From: Paenibacillus phytohabitans
GTDB taxonomy: Bacteria > Bacillota > Bacilli > Paenibacillales > Paenibacillaceae
Assembly (NCBI RefSeq): GCF_013141775.1
Contig: NZ_WHOB01000097.1
Span: 1 to 64,000, forward strand
DNA length: 64,000 nucleotides
Reading direction: 5' to 3'
Shown here: positions 1 to 10,133 of the stretch, in pieces
Numbering within the stretch: the first letter of the stretch is position 1
How the letters are laid out: each line of letters opens with the position of its first letter
Translations under genes and position numbers: made by a program
The notes under the pieces: model-generated
What the model saw: the letters and a program-made list of their open reading frames with translations, nothing else
What the model was told of the DNA's origin: nothing
The model's database searches: none

Positions 1-1
1 T

Positions 2-1990
2 TTAAGGGGCAAGCTCTATCACTGCCATCTGGTGATTCTCGAGATAAGGAACCATATATGTGAGCTCACCGTTTCGGCCTGCTGTGAAAGGCAGTTCAGT
101 CATCGAGGGAGCCAGATAGACCCGCTGGACTTGGGCAGGAGACGGAAGGTTCAGGCTGACAGAAATGTCCCGCAGCGGCACGATGTCCTCGATGACTTCG
201 ATACGGCCCTTCAGTACAGGGGCGGCATAGAGCAGATGGTGCACATAGCGCTTCTCCGCCGGCTGGTACTGCAGGGTCGTTATTCCCCGGGCCGGCAGAC
301 AAGTGCGCAGGGTGGGACGCGGCAGCAGCCGGGACAGCGCATGCAGCACCATTTCTTTGAGGATAAGGTGGCCACCTTCCGCATAGTCGCTGAACACATC
401 CCAGGCGATGTAGATACCGCTGCTGCTCTCAACCATGGCCGGTCCATTATCTTCTCTGGTACCGGGTGTATGCTGATGCGAACAGAAAGTAAAGACATCG
501 CGGTTGAAATACGGATTCTCCAGGTGACCCAGCGATTGTCCTTCCCGCAATTCTACCAGCTGACCTTCACCATACATAACATAGGAAGCAGACAGGAGGG
601 CGCCGGGAGTGAAATACGGCTTAAAGTAAGAAGGCCGGTAGGTATTGGCTCCCAGCCAGCTGATTCCCAGATTCAGCGCAAAGGTATCACCTGCCGTATT
701 GAGTCCTGAACGGCCGGTGGCCAACACTTTGCCGCCTTCTGCGATAAAGGCTTCAATAGCAGAAGCCAATTCCGGCCGTACCGGTACTTCATCCGGCAGA
801 ATCAGCACCTTGTAAGCGGCGAAATCACTGAATGTATCTACGATGTCATACAGGTAGTGCCCTTCACTCAGTATACGCACTGCTCCTGCATCAGCCAGAT
901 TCCGATGTCCCTTCAGTTCCTGTCCGCCGGGACAGGCTTCACGCGCTGCCTCCAGGGACAGGACAGCGATGTCCGCAACGGACTCCACTCCGTTGCACCA
1001 TTGCTCCTTCGCCTCTACCTCGGCATAGGCAGCGCCGATTAGGGCATAGGTCGCTTCATCCAAAAACCCCGAAGGGTGAAGCTGGTCACCGATGGAGCAT
1101 TTCGCACCGTGGGCGAGACTGAGCGCGGCCTCATACCGCAGGGCGTTCGGATGCTTGTAGCCGCCGAATTCTCCCCAGGAGGTATGGAATTTGCCGGTCA
1201 TGCCTAGAAATTCCATGCCCAGGGTCTGGGCGTACCGTGCCGACAGCGGGAAGTGATCGTAGCCCCAGCCTCCGGTTGGGAGCGACTCCAGCTCGAGGTG
1301 GCTGTTAACCTGGACAAGATCACGGCGGCCCCGCTGCTGATGACCATTGTTATGATAGACCGGAAGGCCTGGCTTTACCGCGTCAATCGTCTCCCGGACA
1401 CGGCGTGCATAATTCAGATAAGTCTGTTCACCGAGGGCAGTAACGGCTGCTTCATCGCGGGGATCCTGGCCGGCTGCCTGCAGTGCCGAGACGCAGTACT
1501 GGCAGCGGCATTTACGGCCGCCGACGATATCGAGGAAGATACCGTCAGCATCATAACGGGAAACTACTTCATGGATTTGCGCCAGCAAAACGTCCAGATA
1601 AGGTGTATTCATGCAAAACTCATGATAACCCGGCGTCATGAAGTCCTTCACCCAGCGTGTGCGGTCCTCTGCATCACGGATCAGCCACTCGGGATGGCGG
1701 CGGGCCAGCTTCTCATCAAGGCCAGCGGACAGATATACCGGTGTCTTGACTCCGATTTCGTGAGCCGCACTGATCATGTCCCCCAGAAGGTCGAAGGAGA
1801 GATGCGGATGGATTTCATTGGCTTCACTGGGGTGATAGGCCCAGCCGTGATGGCATTTGGAGAACACTGTAACAGAGTCAACATGACCGGCACGCAGCAT
1901 GGATTGAAACTGGGATTTGGAGAAATCTTTGCCGATGCCGGGAATGAATTCGGAAGTATGGAAGTCCAGGTGGACCTGACGAAAACGCAT
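2..1990 (-). CDS. Putative glycoside hydrolase with beta-galactosidase-type trimerisation domain (GH151-like alpha-L-fucosidase?)
   Basis: 662 residues, complete; the stop codon lies at positions 2-4. The N-terminal ~330 residues look like a TIM barrel: HLDFHTSE (7-14), CHHG (46-49) and the acidic strand motif DGIFLDI (149-155), followed by a Cys cluster CRCQYC (161-166). Residues ~395-430 resemble the glutamine-amidotransferase-like trimerisation domain of GH42 beta-galactosidases, and a small beta domain closes the protein. There is no signal peptide, so it probably acts in the cytoplasm on imported oligosaccharides. It is divergent from an AraC regulator (132 bp gap) and lies near an ABC sugar transporter, which fits a catabolic role. 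The GH151 assignment rests on recalled motif resemblance only; substrate is uncertain. Confidence 0.6.
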   Translation of the reverse strand: MRFRQVHLDFHTSEFIPGIGKDFSKSQFQSMLRAGHVDSVTVFSKCHHGWAYHPSEANEIHPHLSFDLLGDMISAAHEIGVKTPVYLSAGLDEKLARRHPEWLIRDAEDRTRWVKDFMTPGYHEFCMNTPYLDVLLAQIHEVVSRYDADGIFLDIVGGRKCRCQYCVSALQAAGQDPRDEAAVTALGEQTYLNYARRVRETIDAVKPGLPVYHNNGHQQRGRRDLVQVNSHLELESLPTGGWGYDHFPLSARYAQTLGMEFLGMTGKFHTSWGEFGGYKHPNALRYEAALSLAHGAKCSIGDQLHPSGFLDEATYALIGAAYAEVEAKEQWCNGVESVADIAVLSLEAAREACPGGQELKGHRNLADAGAVRILSEGHYLYDIVDTFSDFAAYKVLILPDEVPVRPELASAIEAFIAEGGKVLATGRSGLNTAGDTFALNLGISWLGANTYRPSYFKPYFTPGALLSASYVMYGEGQLVELREGQSLGHLENPYFNRDVFTFCSHQHTPGTREDNGPAMVESSSGIYIAWDVFSDYAEGGHLILKEMVLHALSRLLPRPTLRTCLPARGITTLQYQPAEKRYVHHLLYAAPVLKGRIEVIEDIVPLRDISVSLNLPSPAQVQRVYLAPSMTELPFTAGRNGELTYMVPYLENHQMAVIELAP

Positions 1991-2122
1991 GGATACACAG
2001 CCCCTTATACGATTTGGATGAAAAGCGGATTCCCAGTCAATGTACCTCTTTTATGGCGGGGCAGCCAGTGATATTATAGACTTTGAATAGCACAAAATCG
2101 ACTTGGACAGGAGAGATAGCCA

Positions 2123-3031
2123 GTGCTGTGTCTGGAATTAGCGATTCCGCCGCTGCCGCAATTCGTCACGGTGGGACATGCCGTCTGGCCGCCGGGAGAC
2201 CGGCATTTCGCCCGTACCTTCGGTGTGTATGATCTGCTGCTGGTGAAGCACGGAACGCTCTATATGAGAGAAGAGGACAAGGAGTATGCGGTGGGTCCGG
2301 GAAAGCTGCTGGTGCTGGAGGCGGGACTGGCGCATGAAGGTTACCGGGCGTGTGAGGAGGATACAGAAATATACTGGGTGCACTTCATCCATGAATCTAA
2401 GCCGGCATATATCCGGCGGGAGGATATTCCCTGGTCATCCCTGCTGGCCAAGGGAACGGTGGAGGATGAGGAACCCTCTGCACAGCAGCGTCTGTATATG
2501 CCAAAATACGCCACAGTCGACGTAGAGACGCTGGAGCCGATTCTGCATGAGATGAACGAGATCCACAGCAGGCTGAGTGCAGGTAATGCGCTGCGTCTCC
2601 ACCTGCTGCTGGCCGGGCTGCTGGAGGCGCTTCAGGCGGAATGCACACGGACTGCACAGCCGGAGCCGGCGGTCCGGCTGGCCCGGGCAGCGGCAGGCTA
2701 CCTGGATGTCCACTGGAGACAGCCGTTCAATCTTGCCGGACTTGAAGAGGAACTGCATTTCCAGGCGGATTATATTACGAGGTGCATGAAACAGCATATC
2801 GGCACCACGCCGCTGCAATATGTACTTCATCTGCGTCTGGAGGAAGCCAAAAAGCTGCTGGGCGGTACGGTGCTGGGTATTTCGGATATTGCCGAACGGG
2901 TAGGCATTCAAGATCCCAACTATCTGACGCGCCTGTTCAGTTCGAGGTTTGGACTGACTCCCGGAGCGTACCGCCGGCGGCTGCGTCAGAGGGAAGATAC
3001 AGCTGCCTCTACTGATACGGAGGAAATCTAA
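2123..3031 (+). CDS. AraC family transcriptional regulator (cupin + HTH)
   Basis: 302 residues. GTG start chosen because AGGAGAG (2109-2115) lies 7 nt upstream. Residues ~15-100 form a cupin-like sugar-sensing domain. Residues ~185-290 are two helix-turn-helix motifs of the AraC/XylS type, ending in the usual GLTPGAYRRR signature. It is cytosolic, with no membrane segment. It is divergent from the GH151-like gene and precedes an SGNH hydrolase, so it probably controls one or both in response to a sugar. The ligand cannot be read from sequence. Confidence 0.88.
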   Translation: MLCLELAIPPLPQFVTVGHAVWPPGDRHFARTFGVYDLLLVKHGTLYMREEDKEYAVGPGKLLVLEAGLAHEGYRACEEDTEIYWVHFIHESKPAYIRREDIPWSSLLAKGTVEDEEPSAQQRLYMPKYATVDVETLEPILHEMNEIHSRLSAGNALRLHLLLAGLLEALQAECTRTAQPEPAVRLARAAAGYLDVHWRQPFNLAGLEEELHFQADYITRCMKQHIGTTPLQYVLHLRLEEAKKLLGGTVLGISDIAERVGIQDPNYLTRLFSSRFGLTPGAYRRRLRQREDTAASTDTEEI

Positions 3032-3194
3032 GGGCCGCTTCGGGTGCTGCCAAGAGCGCTGTCATGTCGATATCATGCTAAAGAAAGTCGGGATCGTTAA
3101 GGCAGAAAAAGGCAGGGGGCGCTACCATTAGATTGCAGTAGAACCGCTTGGCATAAGCCAAGCCGGGGAAATGGCAATGATCAGGAGGGAAGAT

Positions 3195-3971
3195 ATGCTG
3201 CCTTTAAATATTAATACGATTATCGATAGCGTGACAAAAAAAACCGCGAATCTCAAGATTATGTTCCTCGGGGACAGCATTACGGCGGATGGCCTGTATA
3301 TCCGCTTAATCCGGGAATGGCTGAAGCAGCACCGCCCGGATCTGGCGGTGGAGCTCATCCCGTGCGGTGTCCCCAGCGAGACAGCCTCGAGCCTCAGCGA
3401 AGCGGCGCATCCGTTCCCGCGGCCCTGCATCCATGAACGGCTGGCAAGAGAGCTTGCGGCAGCGTCTCCGGGTGTAGCCGTAGCCTGCTATGGGATGAAT
3501 GACGGGATTTATCATCCCTTGTCGGAAGAGCGTTTCGCAGCCTATCAGGCGGGGATGCAGCAGCTGAGCACACAAATCCGTGAAGCTGGCGCTGCAGTTG
3601 TGCTGATGACACCGCCGCCATTCGACGCTCCGTCCATGAACGGCCGGCTGCAGCCGGCGGATGCGGCTGATTTCAGCTATCTGGCTCCTTACAAGGATTA
3701 TGACAAGGTGCTGGAGTGTTATGCGGGCTGGCTTCTGTCCGGTGAATGTCCTGCGGACGGCATCATCGATTTGCGCATTCCGCTGCTGGAGCATATCCGG
3801 CAGGAGCGGTCACTGAATGCCTCGTATAGCTATGGCGACGGAATCCATCCGGACACAGCGGGACACGGGGTAATCGCACGGACACTTCTGCGGAATTTGT
3901 TCGATGCAGAGCCGGATACGCTGCCGGGTGCGGAGGAATCGGGGGAGGCGGCCCGCGGAAAAGCGGATTGA
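3195..3971 (+). CDS. SGNH/GDSL-type hydrolase (probable carbohydrate esterase)
   Basis: 258 residues from ATG 3195, preferred over the upstream ATGs at 3171/3177 because AGGAGGG (3183-3189) lies 5 nt before it. Block I GDSIT is at 26-30 (nucleophile Ser28), block III GMND at 100-103 (oxyanion Asn) and block V DGIHPD at 215-220 (Asp215, His218). Together they complete the SGNH catalytic set. There is no signal peptide, so the enzyme is probably intracellular and may deacetylate imported oligosaccharides. It sits between two AraC regulators in the sugar-use locus. Exact substrate unknown. Confidence 0.85.
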   Translation: MLPLNINTIIDSVTKKTANLKIMFLGDSITADGLYIRLIREWLKQHRPDLAVELIPCGVPSETASSLSEAAHPFPRPCIHERLARELAAASPGVAVACYGMNDGIYHPLSEERFAAYQAGMQQLSTQIREAGAAVVLMTPPPFDAPSMNGRLQPADAADFSYLAPYKDYDKVLECYAGWLLSGECPADGIIDLRIPLLEHIRQERSLNASYSYGDGIHPDTAGHGVIARTLLRNLFDAEPDTLPGAEESGEAARGKAD

Positions 3972-4029
3972 CAAGCAAAATGGCGCGGGATTATATTAAG
4001 GTCACCCTATGAGCCGGGAGAGATCACCT

Positions 4030-6339
4030 ATGAATGTACTACAGACGATCCGCTCGCGGAAATATTTACAGCGGATTATACTCAGCTTTATGCTTGTTGT
4101 TGCCACACTGGCTGTGGCTTCGCTATTTGTGAACTCGAATGCCCGTGGCAAGGTGCTCAGCCTGCAGAACGAAGCCGACCGCAAGCTGCTGACCCAAATC
4201 AATTACAATATTGAGAATATGAATGGTATCGTGAAGGATTTGGCGGTTTCGCTGTACAATGACGAAGAGCTGCTCGCCCTGAAGTCCGGTGCGGATTACA
4301 GGCAGAGCATTCTCAAGATTGAGCGCCTCAACCATACGGTGGCAGCTTCCCCGTATTTGCATGCTGCCGTCTTTTACAATGGGGCCCAGCACCGGTTCTT
4401 CTCGTCGCTTAACCATGAAATTAACAATAGTCTCCTGTACGATTCCCTTAAGAACTATATGGCCTCGCGGGCGGATCTGCCGAAGCTGCAGCTGATTCCG
4501 CTGGACCTTGACGGAAAGGATGATGGGATAGACGTATTTGCGATCTTTATATATGACGGGGACACTCTCGGTTCCATTAATGACAATGTGCTGATTCTGA
4601 CGGTGAAGCCGGGCTGGATGCTGGATAATATGAAAGCGCTTAATCATGTGGCGGAGCGGGAAGATGATGTCCTCTTCATTACGGACAGTGACGGCGAGGT
4701 GCTAATTTCAACCGACGGGCTGCTTCCGGCGGGTCTTGACATCAAGGCGGACCTGCTGCCGCGGATTGCTTCTTCAGCCACGCCGCTTAATTCTTTTAAC
4801 GAAACGTATGGAGACAGGAAGTACAAGGTCACTTATCTGAGCAAAGCGCTGAATAACTGGCAGATCGTCAGCATGCAGGATTACGATGTTGTGCTGGGCA
4901 GCGTACGGCAGATGAAATGGACGGAGATCGCGGTCACGCTGTCTGTTGCTTTGCTCGCTATCCTGCTATCCGTGTGCTTTGCCTTGCGGCTGTATAAGCC
5001 GGTGGGCCAGCTGCTGACGCTGGTGCCGCAGGATGTACGCGGTGCTCCGCAGGCGAAGGATGAGTTGTCGCTGATTGCGGCGAATGTAACCGAGATGATC
5101 AGCAAGCTGAAGGGTCTGGAGCTGGAACGGGCCTCGCAGTCCAATATTGCGAAGCTCTACCAGCTGCGCAGCCTGATCGGGTCAAGCCAGAGCCTCGATG
5201 AACAGGCATTCCTCCAGATCAGGGAGCAGCACGGAATAGACATCGCCTATCCGTCGCCGCTGCGGCTGGCGCTGGTGCAGATCGACAATCTGCAGGGGCT
5301 TTCGGCAGATCCGGGGCTGCCGATGGAATCCCTGCTGTACTTTGCCATTGCCAATATCGGCCAGGAGCAGCTGCGGCTGGAAGGCACTTGTGAAGCGGCT
5401 GATATGAAAAGCGGCCATCTGGTCTTCATCACCGGCAGCGGAGCCGGGACACTTGCGAAGCTGGAAGAGCGCTTCCGGGAGCTTCAGCAGACGATTTTTG
5501 ACTACTACCATATTACCTTTACGGTTACGCTGAGCGAAGTGTTCACGGATTACCGCTGCATCACCCGGCATTACAATTTGGCCATGCGTCACTCGAACTA
5601 CCGGATGGTCTTCGGCAAGGGAGCAGTGATTGAGCCTGAAATGCTGCGGGAGAATGAGCGGAATGAATCGCTGCGTATCCCGCAGGAGCTGGAACGGCAG
5701 CTGACAGAAGGACTGAAGGGCGGGGATCTGGCAGAGACAGAGCAGACGATCCGCAAATGGAGAGAATTGCTCGGCAGCTTCAGCTACGAGAATATGTTCT
5801 CGGCGGTTCTTCATCTTGCGGTCACCTTAAGCAATACGCTTGGCGAGATGAATAACCGCAACGTCAACCCGGTATCGGTCAACCTGCAGGCCGTTAACCG
5901 GCGTATTCTGGAAAAAGAGACGCTGGATGAGATTGAGGCCGTACTTCTGGAGGTTGTGCGCGAGGTGGCTGAGCAGCGGCGCAGCGGGCGGGAGGATAAG
6001 AACCGGCTGCTGGCCGAAACAGTGAAGGAAATTATTGATAAGCATTACGCCGATCCGGATCTGAATGTACAGCGGATTGCCGATATGCTCAAGATGAATT
6101 CGGTCTATCTGGGACAGGTATTCAAAGCGCAGGAAGGCACGACAGTCGTGGATCAGATCAATGCAGCCCGCCTGGCCTATGCCAAAGAGTACCTGGAGCA
6201 GAAGGACCTGACCGTTACAGAGATTATGGAAAAGGTCGGGTTCGGCAACGAAAGCTATTTCTACCGCCTGTTCAAACGCCGTTATGGAACGACACCGAAG
6301 GAATACCGCCTGAAGTCTGCCATTGACCGCAGCAAGTAA
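4030..6339 (+). CDS. Membrane-bound AraC-type regulator (YesN-like sensor/HTH)
   Basis: 769 residues from ATG 4030, which has GGGAGAGA (4016-4023) about 6-7 nt upstream; ATG 4009 is in frame but lacks a good site. Transmembrane helices at ~15-35 and ~297-322 bracket an extracellular sensor region of ~260 residues. A cytoplasmic linker follows, then a double HTH AraC domain at ~660-765 ending in GTTPKEYR. This architecture is typical of Paenibacillus regulators placed directly upstream of Lpl-type sugar ABC transporters. Here it ends with a strong terminator before the permease genes. It probably senses an extracellular sugar or the loaded binding protein and activates the ABC genes. Confidence 0.88.
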   Translation: MNVLQTIRSRKYLQRIILSFMLVVATLAVASLFVNSNARGKVLSLQNEADRKLLTQINYNIENMNGIVKDLAVSLYNDEELLALKSGADYRQSILKIERLNHTVAASPYLHAAVFYNGAQHRFFSSLNHEINNSLLYDSLKNYMASRADLPKLQLIPLDLDGKDDGIDVFAIFIYDGDTLGSINDNVLILTVKPGWMLDNMKALNHVAEREDDVLFITDSDGEVLISTDGLLPAGLDIKADLLPRIASSATPLNSFNETYGDRKYKVTYLSKALNNWQIVSMQDYDVVLGSVRQMKWTEIAVTLSVALLAILLSVCFALRLYKPVGQLLTLVPQDVRGAPQAKDELSLIAANVTEMISKLKGLELERASQSNIAKLYQLRSLIGSSQSLDEQAFLQIREQHGIDIAYPSPLRLALVQIDNLQGLSADPGLPMESLLYFAIANIGQEQLRLEGTCEAADMKSGHLVFITGSGAGTLAKLEERFRELQQTIFDYYHITFTVTLSEVFTDYRCITRHYNLAMRHSNYRMVFGKGAVIEPEMLRENERNESLRIPQELERQLTEGLKGGDLAETEQTIRKWRELLGSFSYENMFSAVLHLAVTLSNTLGEMNNRNVNPVSVNLQAVNRRILEKETLDEIEAVLLEVVREVAEQRRSGREDKNRLLAETVKEIIDKHYADPDLNVQRIADMLKMNSVYLGQVFKAQEGTTVVDQINAARLAYAKEYLEQKDLTVTEIMEKVGFGNESYFYRLFKRRYGTTPKEYRLKSAIDRSK

Positions 6340-6378
6340 ACAAAAGCAAATAAACAAGTTTTTTCAGCCTTAAGCCAG

Positions 6379-6416
6379 GCCCGCTAAATGAGCGATGTTC
6401 ATTTAGCGGGCTTTTT
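6379..6416 (+). terminator. Rho-independent terminator after the membrane AraC gene
   Basis: Perfect 13 bp stem GCCCGCTAAATGA (6379-6391) / TCATTTAGCGGGC (6399-6411) with a 7 nt loop, followed by five T. Confidence 0.92.
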
Positions 6417-6599
6417 GCTGCGCCACGTATGGCTTCGCCCGGCCGGAACAGGAAACTGGCAACAATACAGCCCCTCTTTACAGCAATCTTGCAATTGTAC
6501 AGTAACGCCGAAGCCTGATTCACGCTATTGTTAGTCATGCAAAGCCTGGTACACAGGCAACCAGCTGCAGCTAAGGAAGGAAAGGAAGGGGCTTTGGTT

Positions 6600-7586
6600 A
6601 TGTTGAATAAGGTTCCACTAGCGGAACAAAGAGCAAATTCAGGTACGCCGCCGGGAACGCGCAGAAGAACGCGGATTGGAAGAGAGCTTCACCATTTCCG
6701 GAACAACCGGGAGCTGTTTCTGCTCTCGCTGCCGGGACTCCTGTACAAATTGATTTTTGCGTATATTCCAATGATCGGCCTGATTATCGCCTTCAAAAAT
6801 TACCGGTATGATCTCGGCATCTTCGGCAGCAAGTGGGTGGGACTGGATAATTTCCGTTATTTATTCACTACGGATACGGCGTGGCGGATAACCCGTAATA
6901 CGGTTCTATATAATACCGCCTACATTGTGGTGGGTACCTCGGCAGCACTGCTGCTGGCGATTCTGATGAACGAAATCAAGGCCAAGTGGAGCAAGTTCTA
7001 CCAGACAGCCTTGTTTCTGCCACACTTCCTTTCCTGGGTACTTGTGGGTTATGTGGCCTATGCCTTCTTGAACCATTCGGATGGTTTCATCAACCGCACT
7101 CTGGAATCCTTCGGGCTGAATCCGGTGAGCTGGTACCAGAATGCGGGGCCATGGCCGGTGATTCTCATTCTGGTTCAATTATGGAAAGTGGTGGGGTTCA
7201 ACACGCTGATTTATTTTGCCGGCATTATTGGCATTAACAGCGAATATTACGAGGCAGCGCGGATCGACGGGGCGACCAAACGGCAGATGGCGTTCAAAAT
7301 CACAATCCCCCTGATGGCCCCGATCATCATCATTATGCTGATCCTGTCTATCGGCAACATGTTCCGCGGCGACTTCGGCCTGCATTATTTTATCCCGAAC
7401 AACTCAGGTTTTCTCTACGGCTCTACAGATATCATCGATACCTATGTGTACCGTGCGCTGCGTGAAGTCGGCAATGTAAGCATGTCCGCGGCTACAGGCT
7501 TTTACCAGTCGGTTGTGGGTCTGGTGCTGGTGCTGACGGCAAACGGAATCGTGCGCAAAATTGATTCTGAACATTCCCTGTGGTAA
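6600..7586 (+). CDS. Carbohydrate ABC transporter permease (LplB/UgpA type)
   Basis: 328 residues from ATG 6600, which follows AAGGAAGGGG by about 9 nt; upstream in-frame codons from 6528 lack a site. Six hydrophobic segments are seen. The cytoplasmic EAA loop at ~218-238 begins EAARIDGATKRQ and would contact the ATPase. It forms an operon with a second permease (15 nt gap) and a binding lipoprotein. As usual for this Paenibacillus transporter class, no ATPase gene is in the cluster; a shared MsmX-like ATPase elsewhere is likely (inference). Confidence 0.93.
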   Translation: MLNKVPLAEQRANSGTPPGTRRRTRIGRELHHFRNNRELFLLSLPGLLYKLIFAYIPMIGLIIAFKNYRYDLGIFGSKWVGLDNFRYLFTTDTAWRITRNTVLYNTAYIVVGTSAALLLAILMNEIKAKWSKFYQTALFLPHFLSWVLVGYVAYAFLNHSDGFINRTLESFGLNPVSWYQNAGPWPVILILVQLWKVVGFNTLIYFAGIIGINSEYYEAARIDGATKRQMAFKITIPLMAPIIIIMLILSIGNMFRGDFGLHYFIPNNSGFLYGSTDIIDTYVYRALREVGNVSMSAATGFYQSVVGLVLVLTANGIVRKIDSEHSLW

Positions 7587-7601
7587 GGAGGTGCCCTTAG
7601 C

Positions 7602-8486
7602 GTGGGCAAGAAATTCGAATTTTCCAAGCTGTTCATTAATCTGCTGTTTACGGTGCTGTCGATTGTGGTCGTCCTGCCGTTTCTGCTGGTCATCGCCGTA
7701 TCGCTGACGGATGAGAAGTCGCTGACCGAAAACGGGTATCAGTTTATCCCTACAACCTTCAGTCTGGATGCCTACCGCTATCTGCTGGACGCTCCTGACA
7801 TTCTGCTCCGGGCCTACGGGGTAACCTTCACGGTGACCATTATTGGTGCGCTGGCCGGTCTGCTCCTGACTGCGATGACTGCATACGTGATCTCACGGCA
7901 AGATTACCGGTATAACCGGGCGACGACCTTCTATGTATTTTTCACCATGCTGTTCAGCGGGGGGCTCGTTCCTTCCTACATTCTCATTACGCAATATCTG
8001 CATCTGAAAGACAGCCTGCTGGCGCTGATTCTGCCCATTCTGCTGTCACCGTTCAACATCATGGTCATGAAAGGCTTCATGTCCAAAATTCCGCTGGAGA
8101 TCATTGAATCGGCCAAAATCGACGGGGCGCGTGAATTCCGTATTTTCTTCAAGATTATTCTGCCGCTGTCTACGCCTGCGCTGGCTACTCTGGGTCTTCT
8201 GATATCCTTCACGTATTGGAACGAATGGTTCAACGCGATGCTCTACATCGACGATCCGAACAAGGTGCCGCTGCAGCTGCTACTGGTGCGGACGCTCAAC
8301 AGCATCGAATTTCTCACTACGAACTCTGAATTTACCGGACAGCTGGGCATCGATCTATCGAGTTTCCCCAACAGCTCGGCGCGGATGGCGATTGCTGTAC
8401 TGGCCGGCGGACCGATGCTGGTGATCTTCCCGTTTTTCCAGCGGTTTTTCGTCAAAGGGCTTACGGTTGGCTCCCTAAAGGGTTAA
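7602..8486 (+). CDS. Carbohydrate ABC transporter permease (LplC/YtcP type)
   Basis: 294 residues, GTG start with AAGGAGGT (7585-7592) 9 nt upstream. Six predicted membrane helices. The EAA loop at ~169-189 begins ESAKIDGAREFR, and the C-terminus ends in the common VGSLKG tail of this family. It partners the preceding permease to form the channel for an oligosaccharide delivered by the downstream lipoprotein. Confidence 0.94.
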   Translation: MGKKFEFSKLFINLLFTVLSIVVVLPFLLVIAVSLTDEKSLTENGYQFIPTTFSLDAYRYLLDAPDILLRAYGVTFTVTIIGALAGLLLTAMTAYVISRQDYRYNRATTFYVFFTMLFSGGLVPSYILITQYLHLKDSLLALILPILLSPFNIMVMKGFMSKIPLEIIESAKIDGAREFRIFFKIILPLSTPALATLGLLISFTYWNEWFNAMLYIDDPNKVPLQLLLVRTLNSIEFLTTNSEFTGQLGIDLSSFPNSSARMAIAVLAGGPMLVIFPFFQRFFVKGLTVGSLKG

Positions 8487-8524
8487 CATACAATTACATG
8501 TACAAAGTACAGGAGGTCACTTAC

Positions 8525-10078
8525 ATGAAAAAGAAGCTGTTTGGAGTTCTGGCATCCGTATTGCTCGCCTCATCGGTGCTATCCGGCTGCGGAGGCAACA
8601 ATAACGGCGGCAACAGTAATGCCGGGAAAGGTACCGAAGGAAGCGGTGGAGCAGAAACCGCGCAAAGTGCGGCCCCGGAATCAGGAAATGCAGGCGAGCT
8701 GAAGCCGGTCGAACTGACCTGGTATTATCCGCTGTCGCAGCTGCAGGCTGATCAGGAGAAGGTGCAGGAGGAAGTCAACAAGCTGGTGAAGGCGAAGATT
8801 AATGCCACAGTGAAGCTGATGCCTGTTGCCATCGGGGACTACGTGCAGAAGATGAACACCGTGCTTGCAGCGGGCGAGAAGTTTGACATTCTCTGGACCG
8901 GCTACATGCTGAAGCCCGAAGAGCTGGTGCGCAAAGGAGCTATCCAGCCGATGGATGCCTTGCTTGATGAATACGCGCCGGAGCTGAAGGCGGATGTGCC
9001 GCAGGTGATGTGGGACGGTCTGTCGGTCGACGGGGAGATTTACGGTATCCCGAACCAGCAGATCAACGGCTCCCGTTACGGATTTATTATCCAGAAACGT
9101 TTCGCTGACAAGTACAATCTTGATACCGCTTCCATTAAAAAAATTGCCGATATTGAACCGTTCCTGGCCCAAATCAAGCAAAATGAACCGGACATCATTC
9201 CGTTTGGCCTATTCGGCACTTCCTTCATTAATCCGCAGTCCCATGACGACAAATACTGGGTAGTTCCGGGGCTCGATGACCATTTCTATATCAAAACAGA
9301 TGATCCTACGTATACATTGCAGCGCTATCCTGAGGAAGAGCTGGACAATTTCCGGCTGGCCAGCAAGTGGTATAAGGAAGGCTATATTTACAAGGATGCA
9401 GCTACAGAAAAAATGAATGATTATCTGGTGAAAGGCCAAATTGCGGTCGATTTCAACGTTACTCTGAAGCCGGGTGTGGAAGCTGAGGTGAAGGCCAAAA
9501 ACGGCGGCAACGAGGTTATCACGGTTCCGCTTAGTGACTGGTTCTCCAACGGCTATTCGGCTACGACCAACCAGTCGATCAGCCGTACGGCTCCTAATCC
9601 GGAGCGTGCGATGATGTTCCTGAATCTGGTGAATACCGATAAGGAGCTGTACAATCTGCTCTGCAATGGTGTTGTTGGTGAGCACTATGACAGAACCAAT
9701 GGGGAGTACATCAAGGCAAAGGCGGATTCCCGTTATCTGCCGAATATGGACTGGGTTTTTGGCAGCGTATTCAACTCCTATCTGAAAGAAGGGCAGCCGG
9801 AGAATGTCTGGGAAGAGACCAAAAAGATCAATTCCGATTCAGAGGTCAATCCTGTAGGTGCCTTCAAGTTCAATTCCGAACCGGTGAATACGGAGATCGC
9901 CAATCTGAATGCGGTCTGGGGTGAATATAAACGGGGACTGGTTACCGGAACACTCGACTTCGAAGAGACCTGGCCTGCATTATACGGCAAGCTGAAGGAA
10001 GCGGGCGAAGAGAAATATGTAGAAGAGGTAACCAAACAATTCGAGCAATTCCTTAAGGATAAAGGCCTGAAGAAATAA
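8525..10078 (+). CDS. Extracellular solute-binding lipoprotein (LplA-like)
   Basis: 517 residues from ATG 8525, with AGGAGGT (8511-8517) 7 nt upstream; the longer frame from 8498 is not needed. It has a lipoprotein signal with lipobox LSGC (lipidated Cys22), followed by an Asn/Gly-rich linker to ~65 and then a large extracellular solute-binding domain. It is the third gene of the ABC operon, 38 nt after the second permease. It is probably anchored on the outer face of the membrane and binds oligosaccharides. Sugar specificity unknown. Confidence 0.93.
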   Translation: MKKKLFGVLASVLLASSVLSGCGGNNNGGNSNAGKGTEGSGGAETAQSAAPESGNAGELKPVELTWYYPLSQLQADQEKVQEEVNKLVKAKINATVKLMPVAIGDYVQKMNTVLAAGEKFDILWTGYMLKPEELVRKGAIQPMDALLDEYAPELKADVPQVMWDGLSVDGEIYGIPNQQINGSRYGFIIQKRFADKYNLDTASIKKIADIEPFLAQIKQNEPDIIPFGLFGTSFINPQSHDDKYWVVPGLDDHFYIKTDDPTYTLQRYPEEELDNFRLASKWYKEGYIYKDAATEKMNDYLVKGQIAVDFNVTLKPGVEAEVKAKNGGNEVITVPLSDWFSNGYSATTNQSISRTAPNPERAMMFLNLVNTDKELYNLLCNGVVGEHYDRTNGEYIKAKADSRYLPNMDWVFGSVFNSYLKEGQPENVWEETKKINSDSEVNPVGAFKFNSEPVNTEIANLNAVWGEYKRGLVTGTLDFEETWPALYGKLKEAGEEKYVEEVTKQFEQFLKDKGLKK

Positions 10079-10133
10079 GCCTCATAGAGAGTATACCTGC
10101 ACCTTTGGAGGAGATCACTGGAACCTGCTGCTC